Positions 34,244-42,111 of a DNA stretch of 64,000 nucleotides are shown piece after piece. The position numbers were made by a program, and so were the translations under genes. The notes beneath the pieces are model-generated. The model saw nothing but the letters and a program-made list of their open reading frames with translations. It ran no database searches and was not told the DNA's origin. Source of the DNA: Terriglobales bacterium (GTDB taxonomy: Bacteria > Acidobacteriota > Terriglobia > Terriglobales > Acidobacteriaceae); contig JAOAPE010000011.1 in assembly GCA_025462725.1 (NCBI GenBank), positions 62,001-126,000 on the forward strand, read 5' to 3'. Position 1 is the stretch's first letter, and each line of letters opens with the position of its first letter.

Positions 34244-35206
34244 TTATCTCGCGGTGGCGACGGTAGAGCTAACGGTGCGGTACCAAGCGACGGTCTTTTT
34301 CAACCCGTCTTCAAAATTCACGTGCGGGGTGTAGTTCATAGCTTTCTGAGCCAATGAGATGTCTGCGAGTGAGTGTTTGATGTCGCCGGTTCGCTCTGGA
34401 GCGTAGGTGACTTCGCCTTTATAGCCAGTCAAATCTCTCAGGATCTCCACGATCTGATTCAAGGTGATTCGCTTGCCCGTTGCGAGATTCATGCATTTAC
34501 CGGCAACTTGCGAAGCTGGCGCAGTCGCAGCAAGGATGTTGCCAGCCACGACATTATCTATGTATGTGAAGTCACGGCTCTGTTCTCCATCGCCGTAGAT
34601 CGTAGGCGAGTCCCCGCGGAGCATGGCGCTACAGAACTTTGCCAGAACTCCTGAATACTGTGAGGTCGGGTCCTGGTGCGGGCCGAAGACGTTGAAGTAG
34701 CGCAGGGAAACAGTCTCGAGTCCGTACACCCGATAAAAGGACTTCATGTATTGCTCGCCACACAACTTCTGGACGGCATATGGGGAGATGGGGTCGGAAG
34801 GCATGCCTTCGTGCTTAGGAAGTACCGGAGTTTCGCCGTAAGCAGAAGACGAGGCTGCATACACGACCCGCTTCACTTTGGCGTCTCGAGCAGCAACTAG
34901 CAGATTCAGTGTTCCATTGATATTTGCACGGTGGCTCGTGACGGGGTCCACCACAGATTTCGGGACAGAAGGGATGGCCGCTTCATGGAAGATGATGTCC
35001 ACGTCCCGGCATGCATCGCTCAAGGCGGCTTCATCCAGTAGGTCAACCTCACGGAAATCTATCTGCTTCGCTATGTCGCTGAGATTCTCGCGCTTGCCTG
35101 TGGCAAAATTATCAATTCCGCGCACTGAGTCGCCGCGCGTAAGTAGACCGTGAGCCAGCGAAGAGCCGATAAAACCTGCAATGCCTGTGATCAAATACCG
35201 GGCCAT
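34244..35206 (-). CDS. UDP-N-acetylhexosamine 4-epimerase-like SDR
   Basis: A 320-residue extended short-chain dehydrogenase resembling WbpP/VipB, which interconvert UDP-GlcNAc and UDP-GalNAc (or their acids). NAD motif GIAGFIGSS, catalytic serine region AASSSAYGE, the YxxxK pair in ISPYAVQKLCGE, and FNVFGPHQDPTSQYSGV are all typical. It is the last gene of the minus-strand unit kinase-regulator-hypothetical-epimerase (44 bases after the previous stop) and faces the UDP-HexNAc dehydrogenase across the terminator. Both enzymes of one building block thus lie side by side in separate transcripts. Confidence 0.92.
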   Translation of the reverse strand: MARYLITGIAGFIGSSLAHGLLTRGDSVRGIDNFATGKRENLSDIAKQIDFREVDLLDEAALSDACRDVDIIFHEAAIPSVPKSVVDPVTSHRANINGTLNLLVAARDAKVKRVVYAASSSAYGETPVLPKHEGMPSDPISPYAVQKLCGEQYMKSFYRVYGLETVSLRYFNVFGPHQDPTSQYSGVLAKFCSAMLRGDSPTIYGDGEQSRDFTYIDNVVAGNILAATAPASQVAGKCMNLATGKRITLNQIVEILRDLTGYKGEVTYAPERTGDIKHSLADISLAQKAMNYTPHVNFEDGLKKTVAWYRTVSSTVATAR

Positions 35207-35249
35207 GTAATCCTTTTAGAAACGGAAGGAAGTGTAAACCATCAGCGAA

Positions 35250-35726
35250 CTAATATGTGCCGCGGACGCCAAGAACCCTAAAATCCTGCAGCGAACTGCG
35301 CAAAACGTAAACAATCTGGTTATTGCTAAGTGGATCGGGCGGCTTCATGAAAAAGCCAGGGTTCACCAGATAGTGCATTGAATTGTAGATTACGCCTTCT
35401 GTGCTTTCGTTATCTGAAAATTTCAGGCGCACCCAGAGGCCCTCAACAAGAGGATGGGCCTTGAAGAACTTCACTTCATTGTACTGCCGGGAGCCTTCAA
35501 AGCTTTTTACAAAGAACATCGCTTTCAGGTCGGTAAGAGCCACAGAAACCTTTTTGCCTGAATCCGCGAGGCTGAGTTCAAGCTTGTCCGGAGGCGGCGC
35601 AGGCTGCTGCTTCTGTAGGGACTCCGAATAAAAGGCGGGCACACCATCCGTATAGCCCTTTATGAGGCTGCCATCATTGCGATGGGCTACTACTTTCAGG
35701 TGAGTGTCCGGCTGAAGTTGCGGCAT
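35250..35726 (-). CDS. Hypothetical protein, small beta-rich cytoplasmic family
   Basis: A 158-residue protein without signal peptide or membrane span. The N-terminus VVAHRNDGSLIKGYTDG and the middle ALTDLKAMFFVKSFEGSRQY belong to a widespread small domain in Acidobacteriota and other phyla, where VVA-RDGR-KG and DLKA-FFVK-F-G recur (no known function). The C-terminal half contains VEGLWVRLKFSDNESTEGVI, which looks beta-rich. It starts 8 bases after the sigma-54 response regulator stop and is probably co-transcribed with it, so a role in controlling the polymer system is possible. Confidence 0.72.
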   Translation of the reverse strand: MPQLQPDTHLKVVAHRNDGSLIKGYTDGVPAFYSESLQKQQPAPPPDKLELSLADSGKKVSVALTDLKAMFFVKSFEGSRQYNEVKFFKAHPLVEGLWVRLKFSDNESTEGVIYNSMHYLVNPGFFMKPPDPLSNNQIVYVLRSSLQDFRVLGVRGTY

Positions 35727-35734
35727 GCGACGCT

Positions 35735-37165
35735 CTAGCTAGCATCCTTGTCAGCGAAATGTAGTGCGCTGCTGCGCGGTGGCTTGATGCCGTATTGGCG
35801 AACTTTATTGAGCATTGCTTTATAGCTGATGTTCAAAATCTCGGCCGCACGCTTGCGGTTCCATCCCGTTTGAATCAGCGTGCGGGTTATGGCTTCCATC
35901 TCAGCACCATCTTTGAGGCCGCGGACCATGGTCTTCAAGTCGGAGGTATCAGCACCCGCTGCAGCAGCGGCCGCTTTGGCAGGCGACTTCGGGGATTCCG
36001 TTTCGAGCTGTTTGGCAAGCTCCGCGATGGCGAGATTCTCATCCGCAAGAATGAGATATCGCTTCATGAAATTTCCCAACTCGCGAACGTTTCCCGGCCA
36101 CGGTGCTTGAGAACACGCTTCAATGAATTTGGGCGTCATTGGCAAAGGAGAACGTCCATAGTCTTCAGACATACGACTCATCATGTGCCGGAGAAGCTGT
36201 GGAATCTCTTCGCGACGTTCGCGCAAAGGCGGAACGTTGAGTGTGAAGGCATTCAGCCTATAGTAAAGATCTTCGCGGAAGGTTTTGTTCTCAATCGACT
36301 TCTGGACATCGATGTTGGTTGCCGCAAGAACGCGGACGTCAACCTTGATGCTCGCGCGACTGCCCAAGCGTGAGAACTCGCCATCTTGCAATACATGCAA
36401 CAGTTTTGCTTGGAGGTGAGGAGGCATTTCGCCGATCTCGTCCAAAAGGAGAGTGCCTTTGTTGCAGAGCTCAAATTTGCCAGGTTTTGCTTTGTTGGCA
36501 CCCGTGAAAGCACCGGAGTCATAGCCGAACAATTCGCTTTCCAGCAGATCAGCCGGCAGTGCCGCACAGTTCACTTTCATGAATGGGCGGGTCTTGCGTC
36601 CCGAAGTCTGATGGATGAGGCGGGCAATAATCTCCTTGCCGGTGCCGCTTTCGCCCAAAATCAAGACCGGAATATCCACATTGGCAACAAGGCCGACTTC
36701 GCTGCGAATCTTCTTCATCGCAACCGTAGCAGCAAGAAAGAACCCGCCGCCATCCAAATCTTCGACTTCGCAGACTAGCTCGGTCTTACCCGATTCAGGT
36801 TCAATGCAACGTTCAAGCACATGGTCGAGTTGGTGCTTTTCAAATGGCTTGGTGAGGTAGTCCTGAGCGCCGGACCGGATGGCCTGCACGACTTTGGCAG
36901 TGTCGCTAACGCAGGAGATGATCACTACTTTCAAATCAGAGCGGATCTTGCGCATCCGATCGAGTGCCTCGAGCCCATCCATGCCGGGCATGAGGAGATC
37001 AAGGAATACGAGATCGGGGACCGGCCCCTTTTCGATGCGGCTAATTCCTTCCGCGCCATTGCTGGCAGTCTCCACATCAAAGGAATCGAGTTCCAGCAGT
37101 GTTCGCATATAACGCAACATGCTGGGTTCGTCATCAATAACAAGGACGGTACGATTACGGGGCAT
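35735..37165 (-). CDS. NtrC-type sigma-54-dependent response regulator
   Basis: A 476-residue regulator with a receiver (phosphoacceptor Asp56 in LVFLDLLMPG), an AAA+ sigma-54 interaction domain (Walker A GESGTGKE, the sigma-54 loop GAFTGA, Walker B LLLDEIGEM) and a C-terminal Fis-type helix-turn-helix (QTGWNRKRAAEILNISYKAM). It is analogous to PrsR, the activator of PEP-CTERM systems. A low-complexity alanine-rich linker (KAAAAAAG) joins the domains. Its kinase partner lies 26 bases upstream on the same strand. Targets are likely the -24/-12 promoters at 38964 and 51040. Confidence 0.94.
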   Translation of the reverse strand: MPRNRTVLVIDDEPSMLRYMRTLLELDSFDVETASNGAEGISRIEKGPVPDLVFLDLLMPGMDGLEALDRMRKIRSDLKVVIISCVSDTAKVVQAIRSGAQDYLTKPFEKHQLDHVLERCIEPESGKTELVCEVEDLDGGGFFLAATVAMKKIRSEVGLVANVDIPVLILGESGTGKEIIARLIHQTSGRKTRPFMKVNCAALPADLLESELFGYDSGAFTGANKAKPGKFELCNKGTLLLDEIGEMPPHLQAKLLHVLQDGEFSRLGSRASIKVDVRVLAATNIDVQKSIENKTFREDLYYRLNAFTLNVPPLRERREEIPQLLRHMMSRMSEDYGRSPLPMTPKFIEACSQAPWPGNVRELGNFMKRYLILADENLAIAELAKQLETESPKSPAKAAAAAAGADTSDLKTMVRGLKDGAEMEAITRTLIQTGWNRKRAAEILNISYKAMLNKVRQYGIKPPRSSALHFADKDAS

Positions 37166-37191
37166 TGTTAACCTATGTTCCTGAATGTTGA

Positions 37192-38109
37192 TTATGCCTT
37201 AGGGATGGGGATTAAGAACAGGAATTTGCTGCCGGAGCCCGGTTTACTCTCAACCCAGATTTTCCCGCCATGGGCATTGACAAGTCGGCGAGCGATGGAG
37301 AGCCCCAGGCCCATGCTGTCAGAGGCATTCCCGCGCGAGAGCTTGCGGAAGTCGTTGAATATTTCCTGGTGGAATTCAGGTTCGATCCCGGGGCCGGTGT
37401 CGGAGACGATCACTCTGGCAGCGCGAGGCAGCTTGCGAGTTTCCAGGCGACGTTTTTCCATATTCGTGGGCTCTTCGCGCAGACGCCGCTCCCAATAGTA
37501 TTTCTCGCAGGAGACCCACACAGTGCCGCGCGGAGGAGTAAATTTCCAGGCGTTATGGATGAGATTAGAGACCACATGTTGGATTTTTAGATGGTCGAAT
37601 GCGAAAGGCGCGAAGTCCTGCTCAGGCGAGAAATAAAGAGCCACACCCTTTTGCTGAAACCTTGGCATCCACAAAGAACAGACTTCAGCGAGGCAATTGT
37701 TCAAATCGCCTACTTCGAAGTTCATGTTCAGGTTTTTAGTTTCGATGGCAGCGAAGGTCAAGAAGTCGGCAATAAAAGTCTTGAGGCGCTTTTCGTTCGC
37801 CTTCATGTCTTCGAGAATCTGCTGCTGCTTCTCGTTGAGCGGCCCCGTCTTCCCGCTAAAGAGCAGTTCCATGTAGCCTTCCATGACTGCTAACGGAGTG
37901 CGCAACTCATGGACTGCGGATGCTAGGGCAACTGTGCGCCGACGTGATTCTTCACGGAGCCGCTCGCACACGCCACGAATCTCATTTACGCCGAGGGCAT
38001 CGAGATCGCAATCAAGATCTTCTGTGATGGAGGGCACACTAGTGGCAGACCCCTGGCTTTCATGCGTTTCTTTTTCACGAGCCATACGGACGGCGCTTTG
38101 GTCTGCCAT
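37192..38109 (-). CDS. Soluble sensor histidine kinase
   Basis: A 305-residue kinase with no membrane span or signal peptide, so it senses from the cytoplasm. The H box is ASAVHELRTPLAVMEGYMEL with His67. The catalytic domain has NLIHNAWKFTP (N box), VSDTGPGIE (G1 box), MGLGLSIARRLV (G2) and HGGKIWVESKPGSGS. The usual PrsK of PEP-CTERM systems is membrane-bound, so this one differs. ATG 38109 is chosen because CAGG lies before it and the homologous part begins there; the frame is open to 38160. The N-terminal 55 residues may be the sensory part. Confidence 0.92.
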   Translation of the reverse strand: MADQSAVRMAREKETHESQGSATSVPSITEDLDCDLDALGVNEIRGVCERLREESRRRTVALASAVHELRTPLAVMEGYMELLFSGKTGPLNEKQQQILEDMKANEKRLKTFIADFLTFAAIETKNLNMNFEVGDLNNCLAEVCSLWMPRFQQKGVALYFSPEQDFAPFAFDHLKIQHVVSNLIHNAWKFTPPRGTVWVSCEKYYWERRLREEPTNMEKRRLETRKLPRAARVIVSDTGPGIEPEFHQEIFNDFRKLSRGNASDSMGLGLSIARRLVNAHGGKIWVESKPGSGSKFLFLIPIPKA

Positions 38110-38256
38110 TGAGTACCTGAAAAATAAATTGTGTGTAGGGGAAGCGTCATAGTACAACATGTTTCCGCGAGTACATAGAGAAAGTGGTATTCCGGAGAAA
38201 AAAACCGCTTTCAGAAGACGGAAATGGATGGGCAGACCGAGAGCCGGTCACGAGAA

Positions 38257-38272
38257 ATTCCCAATCGGGAAT
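38257..38272. promoter_or_regulatory. ATTCCC-4-GGGAAT inverted repeat
   Basis: A perfect 6-bp inverted repeat with a 4-base spacer in the divergent region between the kinase and PilZ genes; a candidate binding site for a dimeric regulator. Confidence 0.35.
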
Positions 38273-38335
38273 ATGCTGACAAGGTATACAAAGTCGCAAA
38301 CTCTTGCACTGACGGGTTGTGAACAACAAGGAAAA

Positions 38336-38360
38336 GGTGACCATAGGTTACCTAAGTACC
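38336..38360. promoter_or_regulatory. Tandem GGTNACC elements at 10-bp intervals
   Basis: GGTGACC (38336-38342), GGTTACC (38346-38352) and GTACC (38356-38360) follow at 10-base spacing, one helical turn, 44 bases before the PilZ start. The last two overlap with a motif also seen at 32628. Confidence 0.4.
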
Positions 38361-38403
38361 TTTGTTTTCAGTATCCAAATTCAAGCCTAGATTGGCGAGT
38401 GAT

Positions 38404-38787
38404 ATGCAGAGAGTATTGCAGATGAAAGCGACCAAAAGTGGTGCGGAACGGCGACGTTGGGAACGTTTGCCATTGGCAATCCCGGTATTTGTGCGGGGTA
38501 TTGAACCTAATGGTAAGCAGTTCATAGAGTTCGCGACAGCGCTGGATATCAGTGTGGGCGGAGCATTATTGGCGATCCAACGGCATTTGCCGCCGGGATC
38601 GAAGATAATGTTGGAAATCCCATGCACCCCGGTGCCATTGGCTAAAGACTCACAACAGAATCAGAACTTGAAAGCAAAATTGGTGCGAGTGACAAAAGGT
38701 GACGATTGTCATTTGCTCGGACTGAAGTTCCATCGCCCGATGGCGAGCAAGGTTCCGGGAAAAAAGAAAAAATCTGCCACTGTGTGA
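38404..38787 (+). CDS. PilZ-domain protein, cyclic-di-GMP receptor
   Basis: A 127-residue single-domain PilZ protein. The two halves of the c-di-GMP signature are present: RRRWERLPL with the RXXXR spacing and DISVGGALL (D/NXSXXG). The C-terminus is basic (KKKK). PilZ proteins switch exopolysaccharide synthesis or export on binding the second messenger, and it lies between the kinase/regulator genes and the polysaccharide series. ATG 38404 is preferred; ATG 38422 is possible. It is monocistronic, with the long promoter region of the polysaccharide series after it. Confidence 0.85.
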   Translation: MQRVLQMKATKSGAERRRWERLPLAIPVFVRGIEPNGKQFIEFATALDISVGGALLAIQRHLPPGSKIMLEIPCTPVPLAKDSQQNQNLKAKLVRVTKGDDCHLLGLKFHRPMASKVPGKKKKSATV

Positions 38788-38953
38788 AATAGTTTGCACA
38801 CATGTATGGGTGAAATCTCTTAATTAGTTACGACTCCTACGTTACTTTCGATAGTCCTTCCAGCTACTAACCTATTGCATTTCCTTCCACTAAGCGATAT
38901 ATAACAGTCTCCCAAGCAACTTACCTGCATTGAGCTCCAGACCTTCAACCTAG

Positions 38954-38979
38954 TTGAAAAGTTTGGTGCTTTAAATGCA
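38954..38979 (+). promoter_or_regulatory. Candidate sigma-54 promoter of the exopolysaccharide series
   Basis: TGGTGC-TTTAA-ATGCA at 38964-38979 places GG (38965-38966) and GC (38977-38978) exactly 10 bases apart, as in the -24/-12 consensus. It deviates at several consensus bases. Transcription would start near 38990, 37 bases before ATG 39027. TTGAAAAGTT at 38954-38963 recurs upstream of the other candidate at 51013-51022. Confidence 0.55.
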
Positions 38980-39026
38980 ATTGATTGTCTAAATTCACAT
39001 ACTTTTTGCACTTTGAATTGGAATCG

Positions 39027-40115
39027 ATGTCACTCGTCACGGCAACAAGCCTCTTGCAATCGAGCACTAAAAGCAATCTGCCGCCGGAGATTGTCATCTT
39101 TGGCCGGTCGGCAAACATGCTGGCGGTCCAACAGAAGCTTGAAAAAGTTGCCATGGCGAATGTTCCGATCCTGATTGAAGGTGAGAGCGGAACCGGAAAA
39201 GAGATCATCACCAAACTTATTCACCAGTTATCGCCTTGGGGTGCAGGACCATTCGTAAAAGTGAATTGCCCTGCGATACCAGGAACGCTGATTGAAAGCG
39301 AACTATTCGGTTACGAGCGCGGAGCTTTCACCGGTGCTTATGGGGCGAAGGCCGGTCGAGTTGAAATGGCCAGTCGGGGCACGTTGTTTCTTGATGAGAT
39401 CGGCGAACTTGATATGGACTTGCAAGCGAAGCTCTTGCAAGTGCTGCAAGATGGACAATTTTGCAGAATCGGTTCGCAAGAAGATAAGCGTCTTGAGGCG
39501 AGAGTGGTTTGCGCAACGAACCGCTCGCTTGAAGATGAGATTGCGGCGGGAACCTTCCGGCAAGACCTTTATTACAGGATCAATGTCGTCAGCCTGACTT
39601 TGCCGCCGCTTCGCGAGCGCAAGGGCGACATCCCGGAATTGGTCAACTATTTCCTGAACGTCTATAGCGCATCTTTTGAACGCGAGGCACTGCCAATTTC
39701 GACACAGCTGATGCAAAAACTTCAGGCTTATCACTGGCCGGGGAACATTCGCGAGTTGGAAAATCTGATGAAGCGTTATGTCATCCTCGGCTCGGCGGAC
39801 GTGCTGGTGAATGGTCTTGCGTCGGAAGCGGCGCTCGACGAAGAGGATTTCAATGTTGATATCCCGCTGAATGGGTCGATCTTCTTGAAAGATGTAACGC
39901 GCCAGGCGATCCGCAAGATCGAGCGAAACATCATCTTGAAGGTTCTTCAGTCAAACCAGTGGAACCGCAAGAAAGCCGCTCGGGCGCTGAACATCAGCTA
40001 TCGCGCATTGCTTTACAAGTTGAAGGAAGCCGGTCTGCAAACGGACGATGCAGAAGAAGACGTTGTAGCTAATGGAGCGGCGTCAGGCCAAATGGAGGAA
40101 GAAAATGAAATTTAG
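39027..40115 (+). CDS. Receiver-less sigma-54 activator (AAA+/Fis)
   Basis: A 362-residue sigma-54-dependent activator with no receiver or other sensory N-terminal domain: only about 20 residues precede the AAA+ domain. Walker A GESGTGKE, the GAFTGA loop, Walker B TLFLDEIGEL and an arginine finger region (REDLYYR-like RQDLYYRINVV) are intact, and a Fis-type helix-turn-helix ends it (SNQWNRKKAARALNISYRAL). It heads the exopolysaccharide series and overlaps the export gene by 11 bases. Without a phosphorylation switch, activity may be set by expression or by a partner. ATG 39027 begins the homologous part; a TTG at 38985 is inside the promoter. Confidence 0.93.
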   Translation: MSLVTATSLLQSSTKSNLPPEIVIFGRSANMLAVQQKLEKVAMANVPILIEGESGTGKEIITKLIHQLSPWGAGPFVKVNCPAIPGTLIESELFGYERGAFTGAYGAKAGRVEMASRGTLFLDEIGELDMDLQAKLLQVLQDGQFCRIGSQEDKRLEARVVCATNRSLEDEIAAGTFRQDLYYRINVVSLTLPPLRERKGDIPELVNYFLNVYSASFEREALPISTQLMQKLQAYHWPGNIRELENLMKRYVILGSADVLVNGLASEAALDEEDFNVDIPLNGSIFLKDVTRQAIRKIERNIILKVLQSNQWNRKKAARALNISYRALLYKLKEAGLQTDDAEEDVVANGAASGQMEEENEI

Positions 40116-40755
40116 ATTCAAGGGAAACATGTGTGCTGCACTTGCGTTGATGGGCGCTTTGCTCGGAAACGCAGTCGCACAACAAAAGACAGACGCTTCG
40201 GATAAAGGTGCAGCGAAAGCTGCGGATAAGAGCACCGCGGCTCCGGAATTGAAGGGCATCGCTGTGAGTCCGGATTATGTGATCGGGCTGGACGACATCC
40301 TGGTGGTGAATGTATGGCGTGAGCCTGAGGTTTCTCGCCAAGTTGCCGTCAGGCCGGATGGGAAGATCTCTTTGCCGCTGATCGGAGAACTGCAGGCGGC
40401 AGGTGAGACGCCGAGCAGTCTTCAAGTGAGATTGACGAAAATGCTCTCTTCCGTGATCAAGAGCCCTGAAGTCACGGTTATCGTTCAGGACATTCGCAGC
40501 CAGAAGTTCAATGTGTTGGGAGAAGTGAATCGCCCGGGTTCGTATCAGCTCAATAAGCCGATGACGGTGCTGGATGCGATCGCACTTGCCGGGGGATTCC
40601 GGGACTTCGCCCGTCCCAAGAAGATGTATGTGCTGAGACGCGGTAAGGACGGCACTACGTCCAAGATGGCCGTGAATTACGCGAACCTATTGAAAGGCAC
40701 TTCGGCGGATCTGAATTTCGAACTCGAATCCCGCGACACCATCGTAGTCCCGTAG
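40105..40755 (+). CDS. Outer-membrane polysaccharide export protein (Wza/EpsE-like)
   Basis: A 216-residue export channel component. The signal peptide MKFRFKGNMCAALALMGALL ends at AVA-QQ, with no lipobox, so it is a secreted rather than lipid-anchored form. The Poly_export domain (SPDYVIGLDDILVVNVWREP, KISLPLIGELQAAGE) and one SLBB domain (KFNVLGEVNRPGSYQLNKPM, AIALAGGFRDFA) are present, less than full-length Wza. GGAGGAAG before ATG 40105 supports the start, which overlaps the activator gene by 11 bases. Confidence 0.93.
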   Translation: MKFRFKGNMCAALALMGALLGNAVAQQKTDASDKGAAKAADKSTAAPELKGIAVSPDYVIGLDDILVVNVWREPEVSRQVAVRPDGKISLPLIGELQAAGETPSSLQVRLTKMLSSVIKSPEVTVIVQDIRSQKFNVLGEVNRPGSYQLNKPMTVLDAIALAGGFRDFARPKKMYVLRRGKDGTTSKMAVNYANLLKGTSADLNFELESRDTIVVP

Positions 40756-40765
40756 AGAAGCCCAT

Positions 40766-42097
40766 ATGAGATCAATGCACAGAACTCTAATCGCATTTGC
40801 TGCTGTCGCGCTGTTGGCGGCGGGGACAAGCTTCGCGCAGGAATCCGGTTCGGGACAAACGCCCGGATCCGCTCAAGTTTCGACGAGCGACGCGGGCGCG
40901 ACATCCCCGATCAAAAACCTGTTTGGCGAAAACTTCATGGGCCGTTGGAACTATTCAGCCGACGTTGGCGCCAGCCAGGAATTCAACGACAACATTTTCT
41001 CGACCGCTGCGGTGCGCAGCAGTGACACGCTAAGCCGATTTTCGTTGCGGCTAAGTGCATCGATGCAGACGCGGAACTTCAGGTTTGAGGCGCACTACTT
41101 TCCGAACTATGTGATGTACAACCGATATTCAGACAAGAATGCGTTAACGCATCAATATGATCAGCGCGCGACTTATCGAATATCGGCCAGGACGCAACTT
41201 ACATCTTCCATCACAGGTACGCTGACCCCGAGCAGCAGCAATTCGCCATTCCAGTTCGTCAATTTCGGAGGCTCGTTTCTTCCCGTTTTCCACCCTGACG
41301 CATTGCAGAGCAACGCGAGGATATTTTCGTCGCGCGGTGATATCGCGTGGCAGCACAGTTTTTCTGCGCGAAATTCCGTGAGCGTCGACTTCCAAGGCGG
41401 GGTGGTGAAGTTCAAGGGCGAGAATGGCGCGGTGCTGACTGCTGGCAATTCGCAGAACACCTACACTACCGGCGCAAGCCTCCAGTGGGACAACGAATTC
41501 ATTCCCGGGAAAAAACTTGGCGTGCAGCTTGGGGACAGCTATTTCGGTTTTATGAGTCCCGCATCCCATTCGCATTACCAATACGCAAAGGCGAGATATT
41601 CGCAGCGGATCACGAACACCATCCACTTGAGTTTTGGTGCTGGTCCGAGCTATCGGCAAGACCAGGGCAGAGGCGTTATTCCAGCGGGTTCGCATCCTAG
41701 CTTCGCGTTAGATGCCGAGTTGACGAGCAATTCTCCGAGTCATTCACTGGGAGTAAGCTACAACCACGGTTCGCAAGCCGGCCTTACCCAGGGCAGTCTC
41801 AGCTCGGACGGGTTAACCATCACGGGGACGCGTCGAATAAATAAGCGCTGGAATTCGAGCGCCGGAATGAGCTATTCGCGTTCGAACACGGTGAACATCA
41901 CGCCGTCATCTACCACGAGCTACGCCGTGAATGGCGGGCTTAACTACATGGTTTCGCCAAACCTGAATTTTAATGCAGGCTATGCCTATCTGAATCAGAG
42001 TAGTTCCCTCGTGGGACCCATTGCCCAAGACTTTGACCGCAACATATTCACCATTGGATTGCGATATGTCTTTCGGGTTGCGGGAACAGGAAAGTAA
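40766..42097 (+). CDS. Outer-membrane beta-barrel protein of the EPS locus
   Basis: A 443-residue exported protein. A signal peptide (MRSMHRTLIAFAAVALLAAG) precedes a Gly/Ser/Thr-rich region and many alternating strands with aromatic ends, finishing in NIFTIGLRYVF, a barrel-end signature. The position between the export protein and the Wzz-like gene is that of the surface-layer/beta-barrel protein described in exosortase-linked EPS loci. It is probably the outer-membrane pore or assembly partner of the polymer exporter. Sequence divergence is high and family naming would need profile comparison. Confidence 0.78.
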   Translation: MRSMHRTLIAFAAVALLAAGTSFAQESGSGQTPGSAQVSTSDAGATSPIKNLFGENFMGRWNYSADVGASQEFNDNIFSTAAVRSSDTLSRFSLRLSASMQTRNFRFEAHYFPNYVMYNRYSDKNALTHQYDQRATYRISARTQLTSSITGTLTPSSSNSPFQFVNFGGSFLPVFHPDALQSNARIFSSRGDIAWQHSFSARNSVSVDFQGGVVKFKGENGAVLTAGNSQNTYTTGASLQWDNEFIPGKKLGVQLGDSYFGFMSPASHSHYQYAKARYSQRITNTIHLSFGAGPSYRQDQGRGVIPAGSHPSFALDAELTSNSPSHSLGVSYNHGSQAGLTQGSLSSDGLTITGTRRINKRWNSSAGMSYSRSNTVNITPSSTTSYAVNGGLNYMVSPNLNFNAGYAYLNQSSSLVGPIAQDFDRNIFTIGLRYVFRVAGTGK

Positions 42098-42111
42098 AGG
42101 ACGAACATTCG

